Shown here: positions 42,180-52,879 of the stretch, in pieces | How the letters are laid out: each line of letters begins with the position of its first letter | How positions within the stretch are numbered: the stretch's first letter is position 1 | NCBI RefSeq assembly: GCF_900497805.2 | Contig: NW_020954615.1 | Coordinates: 12,222,856 to 12,286,855 of the forward strand | Direction of reading: 5' to 3' | From: Vombatus ursinus | Lineage: Eukaryota > Chordata > Mammalia > Diprotodontia > Vombatidae | Length of the DNA: 64,000 nt | Notes under the pieces: generated by a model | Databases searched by the model: none | What the model saw: only the letters and a program-made list of their open reading frames with translations | Told to the model about the DNA's origin: nothing | Translations under genes and position numbers: made by a program

Positions 42180-42400
42180 CAGTATTGTAGAGTGGTTACA
42201 GCACAGGACTTGGAATGAAACTACGTGGGTTCAAATCTCACTTCTAATATTTGCAACCTATGTAATCTTGAACAAATCAATTAACTTCTAAGAGTTTCCA
42301 TTAAACTCCTCCATAAAATGAAAATAATGATATTCAAAGTAGGGATCTCACAGGATAGTGGAAGCATTTTTCAAATCTTTAAATGCTAAAGAAATGTGAC
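42180..42400 (+). mobile_element. MIR, sense, old
   Basis: attgtagagtggttacagca, cgtgggttcaaatctcactt, cttgaacaaatcaattaact, gaaaataatgatattcaaag. Confidence 0.75.
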
Positions 42401-43237
42401 CCACTACCTAAATATCTCTGAGGGTCCATATCTCTCTCCATATCCAGCCTCATGAATCCTTAGCTGTCAGTCACTCTGCCCAGTGCACAAGGTGAGCTGC
42501 TGTAAACTAAAGGAGGGAAATGTGAGGGGGAAAGTGGGTACCGAGAGAGAAGAAAAGTGGAGTCTTATTCCTAAGCTCCCATACTCAGGGCTGCCAGAGA
42601 GAAAAACCCAACAAGAGACTCATGCTAGCTGCTTTGCTTTTACTCTCCTTATGAACTTGTAGATATTCCCTGACTGCATCTTGGGGAGAGGTTGGCTCTG
42701 GACCTGAGACCTCAAAAAGTTAAACTTTTTAAAAAACTGTTATCAGCTGCTATAATGGAGAACCCAGTGGCCTGGCCTGCTCAGAGATATATTCTTTATG
42801 TCAAACTGTGCCTCATCTCCCCAGGGTTCAAGATGCCCTCACATAAGATTTGTGATGCCAAGCAATGGTCCCTCTTCATTACTCAAGGGTGCCTCACACC
42901 ATTCCACCTCAGTGATCTCTCTGAATAAACAAATTGCCTTCTTGAATGCCCCAGCCAGAATTTCGCAGAGATACCTTGGTGGGTGTCCTAGTGAAAAACA
43001 ATCCATTGCAGAATAATAAATACTGAGTGTTTAGCTCTGGGCACACGCTGGGTCCTGGGCCAAGGTGTTGGCACATCATTTGTTATTCTATTGATCCCTC
43101 CTGAATCCATTCACATCTTTTGACCCTCCAACCCTTTATCCACTCCTATGGCAGAAAAAAAATCATTCCTGTCTATTGCCAGTCACCATGGGGAAAAGCA
43201 TGTGATTTAAAGTCTTAAATAAAACATCATTCCAGAA
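42401..43237. other. Unclassified sequence
   Basis: No gene or repeat recognised. An AATAAA at 42924-42929 lies in a short open frame (42692-42928) whose product is unfamiliar. LTR origin is possible but not supported by visible ends. Confidence 0.3.
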
Positions 43238-43340
43238 AAAGTAGGATTGTTTCTATTTTTTTATCTTTGTATCCCCACTGCCTAGCACCATGCCTGGAAC
43301 AGAGCAGGTGCTTAATACTTGTTGATTGATTCATTGATTG
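43238..43340 (+). mobile_element. L2 3' end
   Basis: tatctttgtatccccactgc, gagcaggtgcttaatacttg. Confidence 0.82.
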
Positions 43341-43359
43341 GTTACCCATTCATTCATTC

Positions 43360-43435
43360 ACAGAATCACAGAATTTGAGTTTGGAGGTGCTTCAATGGCC
43401 ATCTGGTCTAATCCATGCATGAAAGTAATCTTATT
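43360..43435 (-). mobile_element. MIR3/L3-like fragment, antisense
   Basis: cacagaatttgagtttggag, ggccatctggtctaatccat. Confidence 0.6.
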
Positions 43436-43815
43436 CATTTTATAAATATTTATTAATTGTCTAAGATGGGTCAAACACTGTGCTAGGCACTGGAGATAGA
43501 ATGGGAAAATGTAACTATTCTTACCCTCAAAAAGCTTATATTTTCCTTGGTGGGCGAAGTGGGGAGTAGGGGGCATAAAAATAAAAGAAAACAAAATATT
43601 CAGAAAATAAACACAAACTAGTGGTGGGTGGGGAGAATAGCAACTGAGGAAGTCAGTCAAGGCCTCAAGGAGAAGGTGGCATCCAAGCTGAGCTTTGAAA
43701 GGAGCCAGGGATTTCAAGTGGCAGAAATGAGCAAGAAACACATACCAGGCATGGAGCACAGCTTAGGCAAAGGAATGGAGGTAGGAGATGGAATATCCTA
43801 TACAAGCACTGCCTG
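43436..43815 (-). mobile_element. L2 3' end, antisense
   Basis: gtcaaacactgtgctaggca, accctcaaaaagcttatatt, gagctttgaaaggagccagg, aggcatggagcacagcttag. The minus-strand frame 43358-43759 is L2 sequence. Confidence 0.85.
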
Positions 43816-44200
43816 GGAAAGTTGACATGTTCATAAGTAAGTTTTCTCAAATAGCTGCAACATAGCAAAATTTTTAAAAGATACTTGAATGTGAGCCATA
43901 GAGGAGAACCATAATAGTGTCAATACAGCAAGCATCAATGTTTGTTGGTGTGCCCTGACCATGGAGCATCCCAATGACATTTGACTTTGACGACTTTGTT
44001 GGGGCAATTTGAGAATGCTTTTGGCCTAAAATACATCCCTCTGTGGCAAACCAGAGGATGAACCTATTGGAAAATATATGGCTGGTCCAACTTGAGGTTC
44101 ATACACAGAGCTTATCCTCCACTGGCATAATTTTTAAGCACCCAGAGTGCCTGCCATGCCACAGTGATAAACTCAAGTAGGACCTGAGCATTCTTATTTA
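43816..44200. other. Unclassified sequence
   Basis: No clear repeat or coding frame. Confidence 0.4.
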
Positions 44201-44204
44201 TGTA

Positions 44205-44430
44205 TATTACAATCATAGCTGACATTTCTATGATGCTTAGTCATTAAAAGGTACTTAATATATATTTTCTCCTTTGATCTTCCCAAATATCCTGAGGGGA
44301 AGTAAGGTACGTCAACACACGTTATAAAGTTCCTTTATGTGCCAGGTATGTAAATATCAAAGATGGAATCTGAACTCATGTTCTTGGACTCCAAATTCAG
44401 AACTCTTTTCATTGTACTGCTCTTCCTTCC
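44205..44430 (-). mobile_element. MIR, antisense, old
   Basis: agctgacatttctatgatgc, ctcctttgatcttcccaaat, tggaatctgaactcatgttc. Confidence 0.7.
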
Positions 44431-44459
44431 TTCTCCTCTTACTTTGGTACTATGGAAAA

Positions 44460-44710
44460 ATAATGACAACAACAACAACTAGCATATCTCTCTTTGAGTC
44501 TTGCAAAGCACATACATATATTGTCTCATCTGATCCTCATAATAACCCCATGAGGTGGGTGCTATGATTGTCAGCATTTTTAAGATGGACAAACTGAGGC
44601 TGAGAGAGACCAAGAGAGTTGTTCAGTATCACACACCTAATAAACATGTAAGACGGGATTTGAACTCGGGTCTCCTTGACTCTATGTCCAATGCTTACTG
44701 CACCACAAAG
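44460..44710 (-). mobile_element. MIR, antisense, near full length
   Basis: tctcatctgatcctcataat, ccatgaggtgggtgctatga, gggatttgaactcgggtctc, ttgactctatgtccaatgc. Confidence 0.88.
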
Positions 44711-44714
44711 TTGA

Positions 44715-44870
44715 ATGTGGAGTCAAAGAATTTGGTTCAAAATCCCAACTATGCTATTTTTGACCCATGGGACCTAGATCAAATCACTCCACTTCATCAG
44801 GCCTTAATTTCCTCAACTGTAAGGGAGATTATCTCAAGGGTTCCTTCCATCTCAAAATCTATGAGCCTTG
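44715..44870 (+). mobile_element. MIR, sense
   Basis: gatcaaatcactccacttca, ggccttaatttcctcaactg, aagggttccttccatctcaa. Opposed to the preceding MIR. Confidence 0.75.
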
Positions 44871-44874
44871 TGCC

Positions 44875-45200
44875 CTCTTTTAAACACCACTCTGGCTTCT
44901 CTGACCCCCTGAGGATGGCACCACTCTGAGGTCTACTCAGGGACTAGTTAGTCTCTGCCTGGGACCATCATGTAATGACAAGCCTCATCCAAACTGCTCA
45001 TGACATTCCTGGCTCATTCTCTAGTCAGCTTCATCTCTATGCATGAAAGTAATCTTGGACATTTAACCAAGCTTCCCAGCCCTTCTTGAGATTTTATCTT
45101 CCCTCATTAGAAGGTAAACTCCTTGAGTAAAGACAGCATGTTTTCTTCTCCCCTGCTGCATACAGTGCTTGGTACATAGTAAGCACTTAATAAATGCTTT
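44875..45200 (+). mobile_element. L2 3' end with unclassified upstream part
   Basis: 45095-45200 is clear L2 tail (cattagaaggtaaactcctt; cagtgcttggtacatagtaa). 44875-45090 is less certain. Confidence 0.7.
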
Positions 45201-45201
45201 G

Positions 45202-45253
45202 TCTATCTACCTATATCTGTCTGTCGGTCTGTCTGTCTGTCTCTCTGTCTCTA

Positions 45254-45286
<33 letters not shown>

Positions 45287-45704
45287 ATATATATATACAC
45301 ACACACATACACATACATATATGCAATTTATATAATATATATTTCTACTAGATTTAAATATATAGACTGATATATACATATGTGTGTATCTATGTATATG
45401 TACATATGTGTATCAATCTATATGATATATTGTGTGTGTTTGATATACATCTGTCTAGCTCTCTTTATATAGATATATCTCTCTATAGATATAGCTCTTT
45501 CTATGTATGTGATATATATATATATGTCTATGTCTTTACAGATATATCTACATCTATATACAATGGTTAACAGTAGTAGTAGTAGTAGATATAAACATAT
45601 AAGGGAGAGGGAGAAATGGCAGACATATAAAGAGACATATATAGATATAGATCTGCTTATCTATATGTCAATGGATAGATAAATAGACATACAGACAGAC
45701 AGAC

Positions 45705-45743
<39 letters not shown>

Positions 45744-45900
45744 CATATACAGATATATCTGTATATATAGAGAGAGAGAGATGGAGAGAGATAAAGAGAG
45801 AGACATATACAAAGATCTAGATGTATCTAGATATATACAGACATATACATAGAAATAGACAGTTGTCTATCTTTCCATCCATCCACCCATCCATCCATCC

Positions 45901-45954
<54 letters not shown>

Positions 45955-45975
45955 ATCAATCTATTTTTTCTTTTC
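45202..45975. repeat. Large compound microsatellite cluster
   Basis: (TCTG/TCTC)n at 45202-45288, TA/CA/TATG mixtures to about 45560, a TAG-triplet run at 45569-45588, (GACA/GATA)n at 45686-45743, GA and TATA mixtures, then (TCCA)n and (TCTA)n at 45874-45955. GATA and TCTA arms are mutually complementary. Confidence 0.95.
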
Positions 45976-46049
45976 CCCAGAGGCAGCTAGGAACTTTATA
46001 ATGATAAAGTACCATACAAATGGGACTATTGTTATTTTTAGATTTTATC
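45976..46049 (+). mobile_element. SINE scrap with internal deletion
   Basis: A SINE start (gaggcagctagg) joined directly to 3'-end-like sequence (agtaccatacaaatgggact). Confidence 0.5.
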
Positions 46050-46318
46050 CAGTGATGGCTAGATGGTGGATAGAACACTGGACCTTAGGTCAAAAACACC
46101 TGAATACAAATATGACCACAGACACTTCTTAGCTATGTGACCCTGGACAAGTCATTTAATCTCTGTCTGCCTCAGTTTCCTCAACTATAAAATGGGGGTA
46201 ATAATCATATCTACTTCTCAGAATTTTTACAAGGATTTAATGAAAAAATATTTATAAATTCCTTAGCACAGTGCCTGAAACATAGTAAGTGCTTAATAAA
46301 TGCTTGTTTCCTTCCTTT
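46050..46318 (+). mobile_element. CORE-SINE, MIR-tailed type
   Basis: gatggctagatggtggatag, gaccctggacaagtcattta, aaaatgggggtaataatcat, catagtaagtgcttaataaa. Confidence 0.92.
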
Positions 46319-47297
46319 CTTCATTCTCCTCAGGAAGATAGAAGTAGAATCCCATGCACATCAAGGACATTTAATAAATGCTTCGCTGATTTGTGCTTTC
46401 TACTTTGTCTATTGAAAGAGAATGCATTGGATAAAGAGTCTAAGGAAAATCTATTCCTCTTTCCCAACAATGATATGGAACAAAGTGCAGGGATGGATAG
46501 GATGGAGTGGGAGCCCCTATTACCTTGAATTCAATTGCTCTTTATCTCAAAGGGCCTTGCCCCCCTTCATCAAAAATTATGACAAGAATATTATTTTAGC
46601 ATGAACACTGTTCAGTCCATGACATTTGACTCCCTCCTCAAACTCAGACTGGTCCCTTCCCTTCTCTCCTTATTCAGCATTCAGGCTTCAGGATCCTAAC
46701 AATGTTGACTTTGTTTACAATCAGCCTTGCAGAGCTGGCTCTGTACAGATTTGCACTTCTATATTTCCCCAGAATCTGAGTCTCAGTGCCTGTTGGAAAA
46801 TTTCTGATTCCCACATCCACTCCATGGTTAGGACAGAGAAGCTGGCAGAAGGACCATACCTCTAAAACTGTATGCCTCCCTATTTAAATCTAGAGCTGGC
46901 TTCATCCAGCCAAAACAGTAAATATTAGAATCTCCAGGAAGAAAGGAGCTGCTCAGAAAAGTCTGGACAAGGGGTTACTCTCAGATCCAAAAGAAAAAGA
47001 AAAGAAAAAAGAAAACATCCATATGGTTTGAAATCATAACTGTACTTGACACCTCTGAATCCAGGCTCCACCTCCAAAGTGAGATCTCTTTCAAAGAAAA
47101 ACTATCTATTTAAATAAAACACATTTGTGCAAAAAAATATTTATATGTATATACACACACATATATATATGGAAAAAACATGTTGATTATGGCTTGCACT
47201 AAGATTTATATGATACATTTTTTTAATTTAACTCTACAAACATTCTTAGTGCCAACCACATACAATGCATGTGTAGCATTCCTCCCACCTTCTAGGC
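46319..47297. other. Unclassified sequence
   Basis: No confident repeat or gene. Contains an AAAGA-rich patch at 46990-47015 and a CATA/TATA patch at 47145-47170. Confidence 0.35.
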
Positions 47298-47435
47298 CCC
47301 CTTTATGTGTTGCTTTCTTCTCTTAGGATGTAAGATTCTTGAGAAATAGAACTGTCTTGTTTGCTGATGTTTGTATCTCCAGAACTTAACATAATTCCTA
47401 GCAGGTTATAAGTGCTTAATAAATGTTTTATCTAA
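47298..47435 (+). mobile_element. L2 3' end
   Basis: tgtaagattcttgagaaata, ttgtatctccagaacttaac, ataagtgcttaataaatgtt. Confidence 0.82.
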
Positions 47436-47546
47436 GTATCCATATATCTAATTGATCTGGCATCTATTTATGAAACAGTCCTTGCTACCAAGGAGTTCAT
47501 GTTCTACTAGGGAGACTATTATTAATAATTGCAACAACCACAAGTA

Positions 47547-47605
47547 GTAGTAGTAGTAGCAGCAGCAGCAGCAGCAGCAGTAGCGGTAGCAGTAGTAGTA
47601 GTAGA

Positions 47606-47653
<48 letters not shown>
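47547..47653. repeat. (GTA)n/(GCA)n trinucleotide array
   Basis: GTA units, a six-unit GCA block near 47558-47580, then mixed GTA/GAA and pure GTA. It encodes only homopolymer-like peptides. Confidence 0.97.
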
Positions 47654-47654
<1 letters not shown>

Positions 47655-47659
47655 TAGCC

Positions 47660-47795
47660 ACAGAAGCAGCAGCATTTATATGACACTTTAAGGTTTGCAA
47701 AACCCTTTGTAAATATTATCTCATTATATACTCACAAAAACCCTGGGAGGTAGGGTTTACCACCTCCACTTTATAGCAGAAGAAACATGACAGAC
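47660..47795 (-). mobile_element. MIR, antisense
   Basis: agcatttatatgacacttta, ctcacaaaaaccctgggagg, ctttatagcagaagaaac. Confidence 0.8.
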
Positions 47796-47814
47796 AGATA
47801 GATAAACTATATCC

Positions 47815-48275
47815 AGGAATAGTTGGATACAAAGAACATGCAAAGTAATAAGAAGTACTTTCAAAAGGAGAAGATTGCTATTAAGTGGTGCTGTCAGGAA
47901 ATAATTCATGAAGGATATGGTCCGTGTGTTGTGATTTGATGGGAGTGAGGGATTCTAAGAGATGAAAGTGAGCAAGGACTATATTTAAGACAGGAGGGAC
48001 CACTTGTGCAATTGTGGGAGCTAGGGTGCTATGTATGAGGACAATTTAACAGAACAGAGAATGCATGAAGAGGAGTAATATGAAATAAGACTGAGGAGAT
48101 ATGTGGAAGCTGCATTGTGAAGGATTTTCAGTGCCAGGTTGAGCATACTCCATTTTGTCCTGGAGGGAATAGAGAAACACTGAAGCTGTTTGAATAAGGG
48201 CATGGCATACTCAAATCTGTGTTTTTGAAGTATCAATATGGTGGCTGAATGGGGGATGAAGTGGAGGCAAAGACA
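47815..48275 (-). mobile_element. L2 LINE, antisense
   Basis: gagggattctaagagatgaa, aggattttcagtgccaggtt, attttgtcctggagggaata, ggcatggcatactcaaatct. The minus frame 48021-48329 overlaps it. Confidence 0.82.
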
Positions 48276-48319
48276 CAATAACTTGGAACAAAGGACATAA
48301 ACAACAGGGCAGAGGGAGA

Positions 48320-48500
48320 TCATGGACACAGTGGAGTTGAACCTCGAAGAAGGTTAGGGATTCAAAGAGATGAAGGTAAGGAAAGATGAGGGATTCCAGG
48401 CATGGAGGAACAGCCTGTGCAAAGGCCATGGGAGAGGAGATAAGAAATCATAGACAGTGATGAGCCAATAAGCCAGCTCAATTCTAACATGAAAGAGTGA
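48320..48500 (-). mobile_element. L2 fragment, antisense, second copy
   Basis: The 3'-side block repeats (gggattccaggcatggagga; cagcctgtgcaaaggccatg), so this is a separate copy from the one just upstream. Confidence 0.68.
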
Positions 48501-48539
48501 ATGAGGGCATAGCTCCCAATGGTTGGGGGAGGGGAAGAG

Positions 48540-48850
48540 TTAAATTACAGATTAATTTTTTTATCTCTTTGGTTATTGCCCTTTTAGCTCTCCATAAGCC
48601 ATGTTATATGATTGCTTCTCAGACAATTCAATGTGATTTACTAAATTTTTATGGCACAGAATGAACTCTGAGATATCCTCGTATTTATAGACTTCTTTTG
48701 TTTACATTTTAAGAACCATATCATTTTATTAACTTTTAAAAGCTGCTGCAAAATGAGAGCTTTCACTATTTTTAGGCTTTTCAAGGATTGTGAATTTCAT
48801 TAGGATTCTAGCATCATTGAACAGCACGAATTCCAGATGAGAGAAAAAAA
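48540..48850. other. AT-rich repeat-free block
   Basis: No repeat recognised. Complex AT-rich DNA of the kind often conserved across mammals. No ORF of interest. Confidence 0.4.
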
Positions 48851-48979
48851 GCCTCAAATCCCCTTACTGTCTGTCCCTGCCCCACTGGGATTTTCTTGTG
48901 ACTCTTAGGTCACACCATCTTGTAGGGCCTAATTCAACTTCCATTGTACCCCAACTGATATGTCTTGGTCCCTTTCCCT

Positions 48980-49330
48980 GCTAGGTGTGGTGGAATGTGC
49001 ACCAAATTTGGAGACAGGAGGCCAAGTTTTAAATCTTGCACATAATGCCAATTAGGTTGGTAGAATCTTAGATTTGGAGTTGCAAGAATTTTCAAAGTTA
49101 CCTAGGCTGATCCCATAATTTTACAGATGAGGAAATATAGAGCCATAGGGGTAAGGTGACTTGCCCAAAGTCTGCCAGGTAATAATTGTCAAAGTAAGGA
49201 TTTTGAAGTCAGGTCTTCTAGCTCCAAATTCAACCCCTTTACCACTATACCAAACTATGTTGTATGATCCTGGTCAAGACACAAACTCTCTGAGTGCCCA
49301 TTTCTTCATGTGCCAAAAAAGTCCAATGCA
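48980..49330 (+). mobile_element. MIR, sense, split by an antisense MIR3
   Basis: Left arm 48980-49055 (gtggtggaatgtgcaccaaa), right arm 49255-49330 (atgatcctggtcaagacaca), consecutive in MIR. The insert at 49060-49250 is in the opposite orientation. Confidence 0.72.
49060..49250 (-). mobile_element. MIR3-like SINE, antisense
   Basis: aattttacagatgaggaaat, gtgacttgcccaaagtctgc, tcaggtcttctagctccaaa. Confidence 0.78.
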
Positions 49331-49369
49331 ACCTCAAGTATTTACCTCAGAAATCAACATGAAAAATGT

Positions 49370-49745
49370 CTGACATTATATGCAATGTCCCATACCCAGA
49401 GTCCCCCCCTCCCCCCAGGGGGGAGAGCACCTCCTCACATCTCCTCTTCAGTGCCAAATTTGGTCATTATAATATTTACAGAAGTAAGTCTCTGTTGTTT
49501 TCTTGTTATTCTTTCCCTTTCCATTGTTGTAGTTGTGCATATGGTTTTCCTGGTTCTGCTTACCTCACTTTGAAACAGTTCATATATGTCTTCTTATGCT
49601 TCTCATCATATTTGTTGTTTCTCATAGAATATTCTATAGAATATTCTACTATATCCATCTATGACAACTTGTTTAACCATTTCCCCTATTGATAGGCATC
49701 TATTTTATTTTGAGTTCTTTGCTTTGCAAAATTTTAAACACGCTA
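49370..49745 (-). mobile_element. L1 LINE 3' end, antisense
   Basis: Reverse complement of the L1 ORF2 C-terminus and 3' UTR: ggttttcctggttctgctta, acaacttgtttaaccatttc, cccctattgataggcatcta. The C-rich tract 49402-49420 belongs to the 3' UTR. Confidence 0.8.
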
Positions 49746-49767
49746 TCAATTTCATTCCTCTCCTGGA

Positions 49768-50160
49768 AGTATCCCAGATTTTCTCTACCATGCCTCCGAA
49801 ATCTCTTCATTCTTATGGCATCCTCTCTATGCTCACTGCAGCCCTAGAATTCACACCCTCCAAGCTTTAACTTCTCACTCTGATTGGATGGCTTCTCTTA
49901 GAGCCTCCATTTAAGGAGGGTGCCCAGACCAGCTATGTCTTGTACTCCTCCATGATGCATTCTGGACTTTCTTTACCAAGCTCCCATGTCAGGTACCATA
50001 CTTCTCTCCCTTTTCAGCTTCTTTTTATGTGTCCTCTTCACTCACTAAAATGTAAGCTTCTTGAATTCAGAAACTGTCTTTCTTTCTACCCATATTTGTA
50101 TTACCAGTGCTTAGGACAGTGCTTGGCATATAGGAAATGCTTAATAAATTCTGGTTGGCT
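49768..50160 (+). mobile_element. L2-tailed composite repeat, copy 2 (sense)
   Basis: Head 49768-49940 (cccagattttctctaccatg; ctctgattggatggcttctc; catttaaggagggtgcc) is joined to an L2-like tail (tttcagcttctttttatgtg; aatgtaagcttcttgaattc; taggaaatgcttaataaatt). The head matches 31680-31845 in reverse complement. Confidence 0.7.
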
Positions 50161-50184
50161 TCAGACTGACATCACTTTTTGAAG

Positions 50185-50420
50185 AGGTTCTTCATGGTTT
50201 AATGGTTAGAGAATTAGCTTGAGTCAGGAAAACCTGAATTTAAGCTTTTCCTCTAACACATCCTAGCAGTGGAGCCTTGGGAAAGTCATCTAATACCTTG
50301 GTGGTTCGTGATGCCCTCTAAGACTATAGGTTTGGGAGAAGATACCGGTCTGAATTAGTAAAGGAATTTTCTCACTGAGAGACATCTGTGCCAGTGAAAT
50401 TGCTGGTCCTCTTGGGAAGG
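50185..50420 (+). mobile_element. CORE-SINE with extended tail
   Basis: gtttaatggttagagaatta, agtcaggaaaacctgaattt, gccttgggaaagtcatctaa. The late segment is gtgccagtgaaattgctggt, the same tail type as 33205-33270. Confidence 0.7.
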
Positions 50421-51111
50421 GGAACATTTTTAAGTTGCCCATTTTTTTTTCATGTAGGACAACCAAGATACACAAAAGGTAACTGACAGAGCTGAAACAA
50501 GACTCAAGCCTCTCCACCATAAGTGGTATCTTACCCATCATCCTGCCTGTGTGAAGAGAAGACGCATGAGTAGGAGAAATAAGGCAAGAGTGGAAGTGTC
50601 TTTTCTATCCTTACCTTAATGCTTAGCCCCTGGATCAGGATTAATGTGCCTTTGTTATTTTAAATCACCAAAATGAACTGTCCTTGGAATATTAGGCTCT
50701 TTCAGAAACAGTTGTCTTCATCACATTTACAAATTTTTCCTATTGACTATCTGCCACTCAGAACTGTTATTATTCAGTGAGGACCAATTTTGGCCCAGTT
50801 CTGCAAGATGTCTTCAGTGGGGAGTTGACTGTATGGCAGGAACACCATGTAGAATTGAACTGGCAGGAGTCCATGGTCTGGCCTTGTTTCTCATTAGCAT
50901 TTTTCCTGTTCCATTATCTCCTCACACCTTGGCATTCCCCATGATCTTTCTGCTAATGAAGCTGCTAATAAGGAAGGAAAGAAACAAAAGAGGCATACTG
51001 AGAAAATTTGGCCTTGCTAGTGAGAATGCAGGATTCATGTGGCCTGTTCCCATTTCAAAATTGAAAAAAAAATTGAAATCTTCAAAGAATATTAACTTTC
51101 TCTTCCTTTAG
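50421..51111. other. Unclassified, repeat-poor, upstream of the second candidate exon
   Basis: No repeat recognised. Ends with a branch-like attaact (51091-51097) and a pyrimidine run to TTTAG at 51111. Confidence 0.4.
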
Positions 51112-51167
51112 TGGTCCCTCTACTTGAATACGCATTTTGCTGTTTGGCTGCAGAACAAAAAGCCCTG
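51112..51167 (+). CDS. Candidate 56-nt internal exon, gene unknown
   Basis: Seen: the acceptor tract ctttctcttccttTAG ends at 51111, with a candidate branch site ttaac about 17 bases upstream. The donor CTG|GTGAGTAGG at 51168 fits the consensus well. Two frames are open. One reads VPLLEYAFCCLAAEQKAL (enters with two bases of a split codon, leaves phase 0). The other reads WSLYLNTHFAVWLQNKKP. Neither peptide is one I recognise. The open frames are not in phase with the candidate exon at 36114-36172, so the two cannot be adjacent coding exons. A noncoding transcript or a chance pseudo-exon is equally possible. Confidence 0.2.
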
Positions 51168-51204
51168 GTGAGTAGGGTGGGGCACTATGATGGAATATGT
51201 CCTG

Positions 51205-51790
51205 GACTAGGAGGCTTCACTGGCTCCCCATTATGTCTAGGAGAAAACAAAAATCTCCTATCTGGTACTAAAGCCCCTCCTTATCTGACTGCAACATACT
51301 TTTCAGGCCAAGCAGATTTCATAATTCTCACTCTCTTACATTCTGCATTGGCCAACCTGGTCTACCAGCTGCCCTTTATAAAATGATGCTCATCTCCCAC
51401 CTCTGCACCTTTGTAAACACTGCTCCTATGACCAAAATGTTCTCATTCCTCACCTTTGTCTCTTGGGCTTTTTAGCTCCCTTGAAGGCTCATCTCCAGGG
51501 TGCTTCCTTTGCTCAAATCCTTCAAGACCTATTTTGTATCTAAAGTTGTTTATCCATGAACATGCTGGATACTGCAAGTGCAATGTGAGTTCCTAGAGGC
51601 TCTCACCTAGTCTGTCATGTCCAGTCCAGTTCCAGCCCTGCTTCCCTTCATTCCAAGTCATATTCTCCACTGCCATCTTGCTCCCCAGACCAGAGGCCCA
51701 GACCTGGAAGGACTACCTTTGACTTTTTTGTAACCTCAGTGTTTAGCACAGTGCTTGGCACTTAGTAAATGCTATATAAATGTTAGCTAT
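51205..51790 (+). mobile_element. L2 LINE 3' region, sense
   Basis: tggctccccattatgtctag, ctaaagcccctccttatctg, ttcctcacctttgtctcttg, and the tip ttagcacagtgcttggcact. 51590-51725 in the middle is unclear. Confidence 0.8.
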
Positions 51791-52159
51791 TATTCTCATT
51801 ATTATCCTTTGAACATCTTTCCACCATTCACCTTACCACCATATGTGTATCCTTAGCAGTACACTGCCCTCCACCCCCTCTTAGCTCTGCACCCATAACC
51901 AGATCACTATTGTGCTTCTCACTCTCCTGATTTTGCCACCATGACTCAGGTGACTCATTGTCACCATGGGACTTCTCTCATGCCCATGGAACTCTTCACC
52001 CATGAACTTCCCTCCACCACACTGGCCTACTTCTTCCAATGGTCAGGCCCTTCTAGGGTCTCCATTTTGAGAATAGACCAAGGTTACGATGACTTATTTC
52101 CCTCCCTGCTCTGTTTCTGAATCTTCAGTCTTTGCTACCATGGGCCCCTGCAGGTACCT
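51791..52159. other. Unclassified, C/T-rich
   Basis: No repeat or gene recognised. Confidence 0.4.
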
Positions 52160-52178
52160 ACATACACACAGACACACA

Positions 52179-52218
<40 letters not shown>

Positions 52219-52224
52219 TACACA
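52160..52224. repeat. (CA)n microsatellite
   Basis: Imperfect start with CAGA units, then a pure CA run to 52215. Confidence 0.97.
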
Positions 52225-52372
52225 TTTTCAGTCTCCTTTTATGCACGGACAACCCCAGTTAGAATGCAAGCTCTTGAGGAATTGTCTTAATCTTTTCTTG
52301 TATTTGTGCATCTTGCACTTAGCATGGTGTCAGCCACATAACAAGTACTTAAAATATGCTTGTTGCATACCA
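52225..52372 (+). mobile_element. L2-like tail
   Basis: ttttcagtctccttttatgc, gaatgcaagctcttgaggaa, gcacttagcatggtgtcagc. The ttttcag..ccttttatg start matches the tail of the composite repeats at 31518 and 49768, but no matching head is seen. Confidence 0.75.
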
Positions 52373-52387
52373 GTCTTGACACTGATA

Positions 52388-52635
52388 CTAAAAGGTGGCA
52401 CAGTGGATAAAGCACAGGTCTTGTAGTCAAGAAGACTTGAGTCATATCTGGTCCCATACACTTCCTAGCTATGTGACCCCGGGCAACTCACTTAACTTCA
52501 GTCTGTCTGTTCCTAAACTGTAAAATTGGAATAATTATAGCACCTATCCCACAAAGTTGCTGTGGGATCAAATAAGATACTATTTGTAAAGTACCTGGCA
52601 CATAGGAGGTGCTTAATAAACCCTTATTTCCTTCC
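52388..52635 (+). mobile_element. CORE-SINE, MIR-tailed type
   Basis: ggtggcacagtggataaagc, gtgaccccgggcaactcact, gttgctgtgggatcaaataa, aggaggtgcttaataaaccc. Confidence 0.92.
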
Positions 52636-52637
52636 TT

Positions 52638-52790
52638 TCATCAACAGACATTTCTGGCACAGACATGGTGCCAAGCACTGGGGATAGAAATAAAAGCAAA
52701 ATTACAATCCCTGTCCTCAAGGATCTCATATTCTTATGGGAGAAACAACACATTTCTAGGATTTCAAGTTAAGTACAGACTTGCAGGGGA
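52638..52790 (-). mobile_element. L2 3' end, antisense
   Basis: tggtgccaagcactggggat, cctgtcctcaaggatctcat. Confidence 0.78.
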
Positions 52791-52879
52791 CATTCAGCTT
52801 ACATAATGCTCAGATAAACAAAGCAATTTGCCCAAGCTTCCGTTATTAGTCACTGGTGGTCAGTTTTTCAGGCAACGTG

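Noticed and set aside
42692-43016. Two overlapping 72-78-codon frames near an AATAAA
   Set aside because: Products unfamiliar, no start context or splice support; chance frames in unclassified DNA.
43358-43759. 133-codon minus-strand frame
   Set aside because: Coincides with an antisense L2; the product is an L2 3' region translation.
45686-45955. CRISPR-like array
   Set aside because: Units are 4-bp microsatellite motifs without spacers, in a vertebrate nuclear context.
47448-47700. Poly-Tyr / poly-Leu frames on the minus strand
   Set aside because: Trinucleotide GTA/GCA array.
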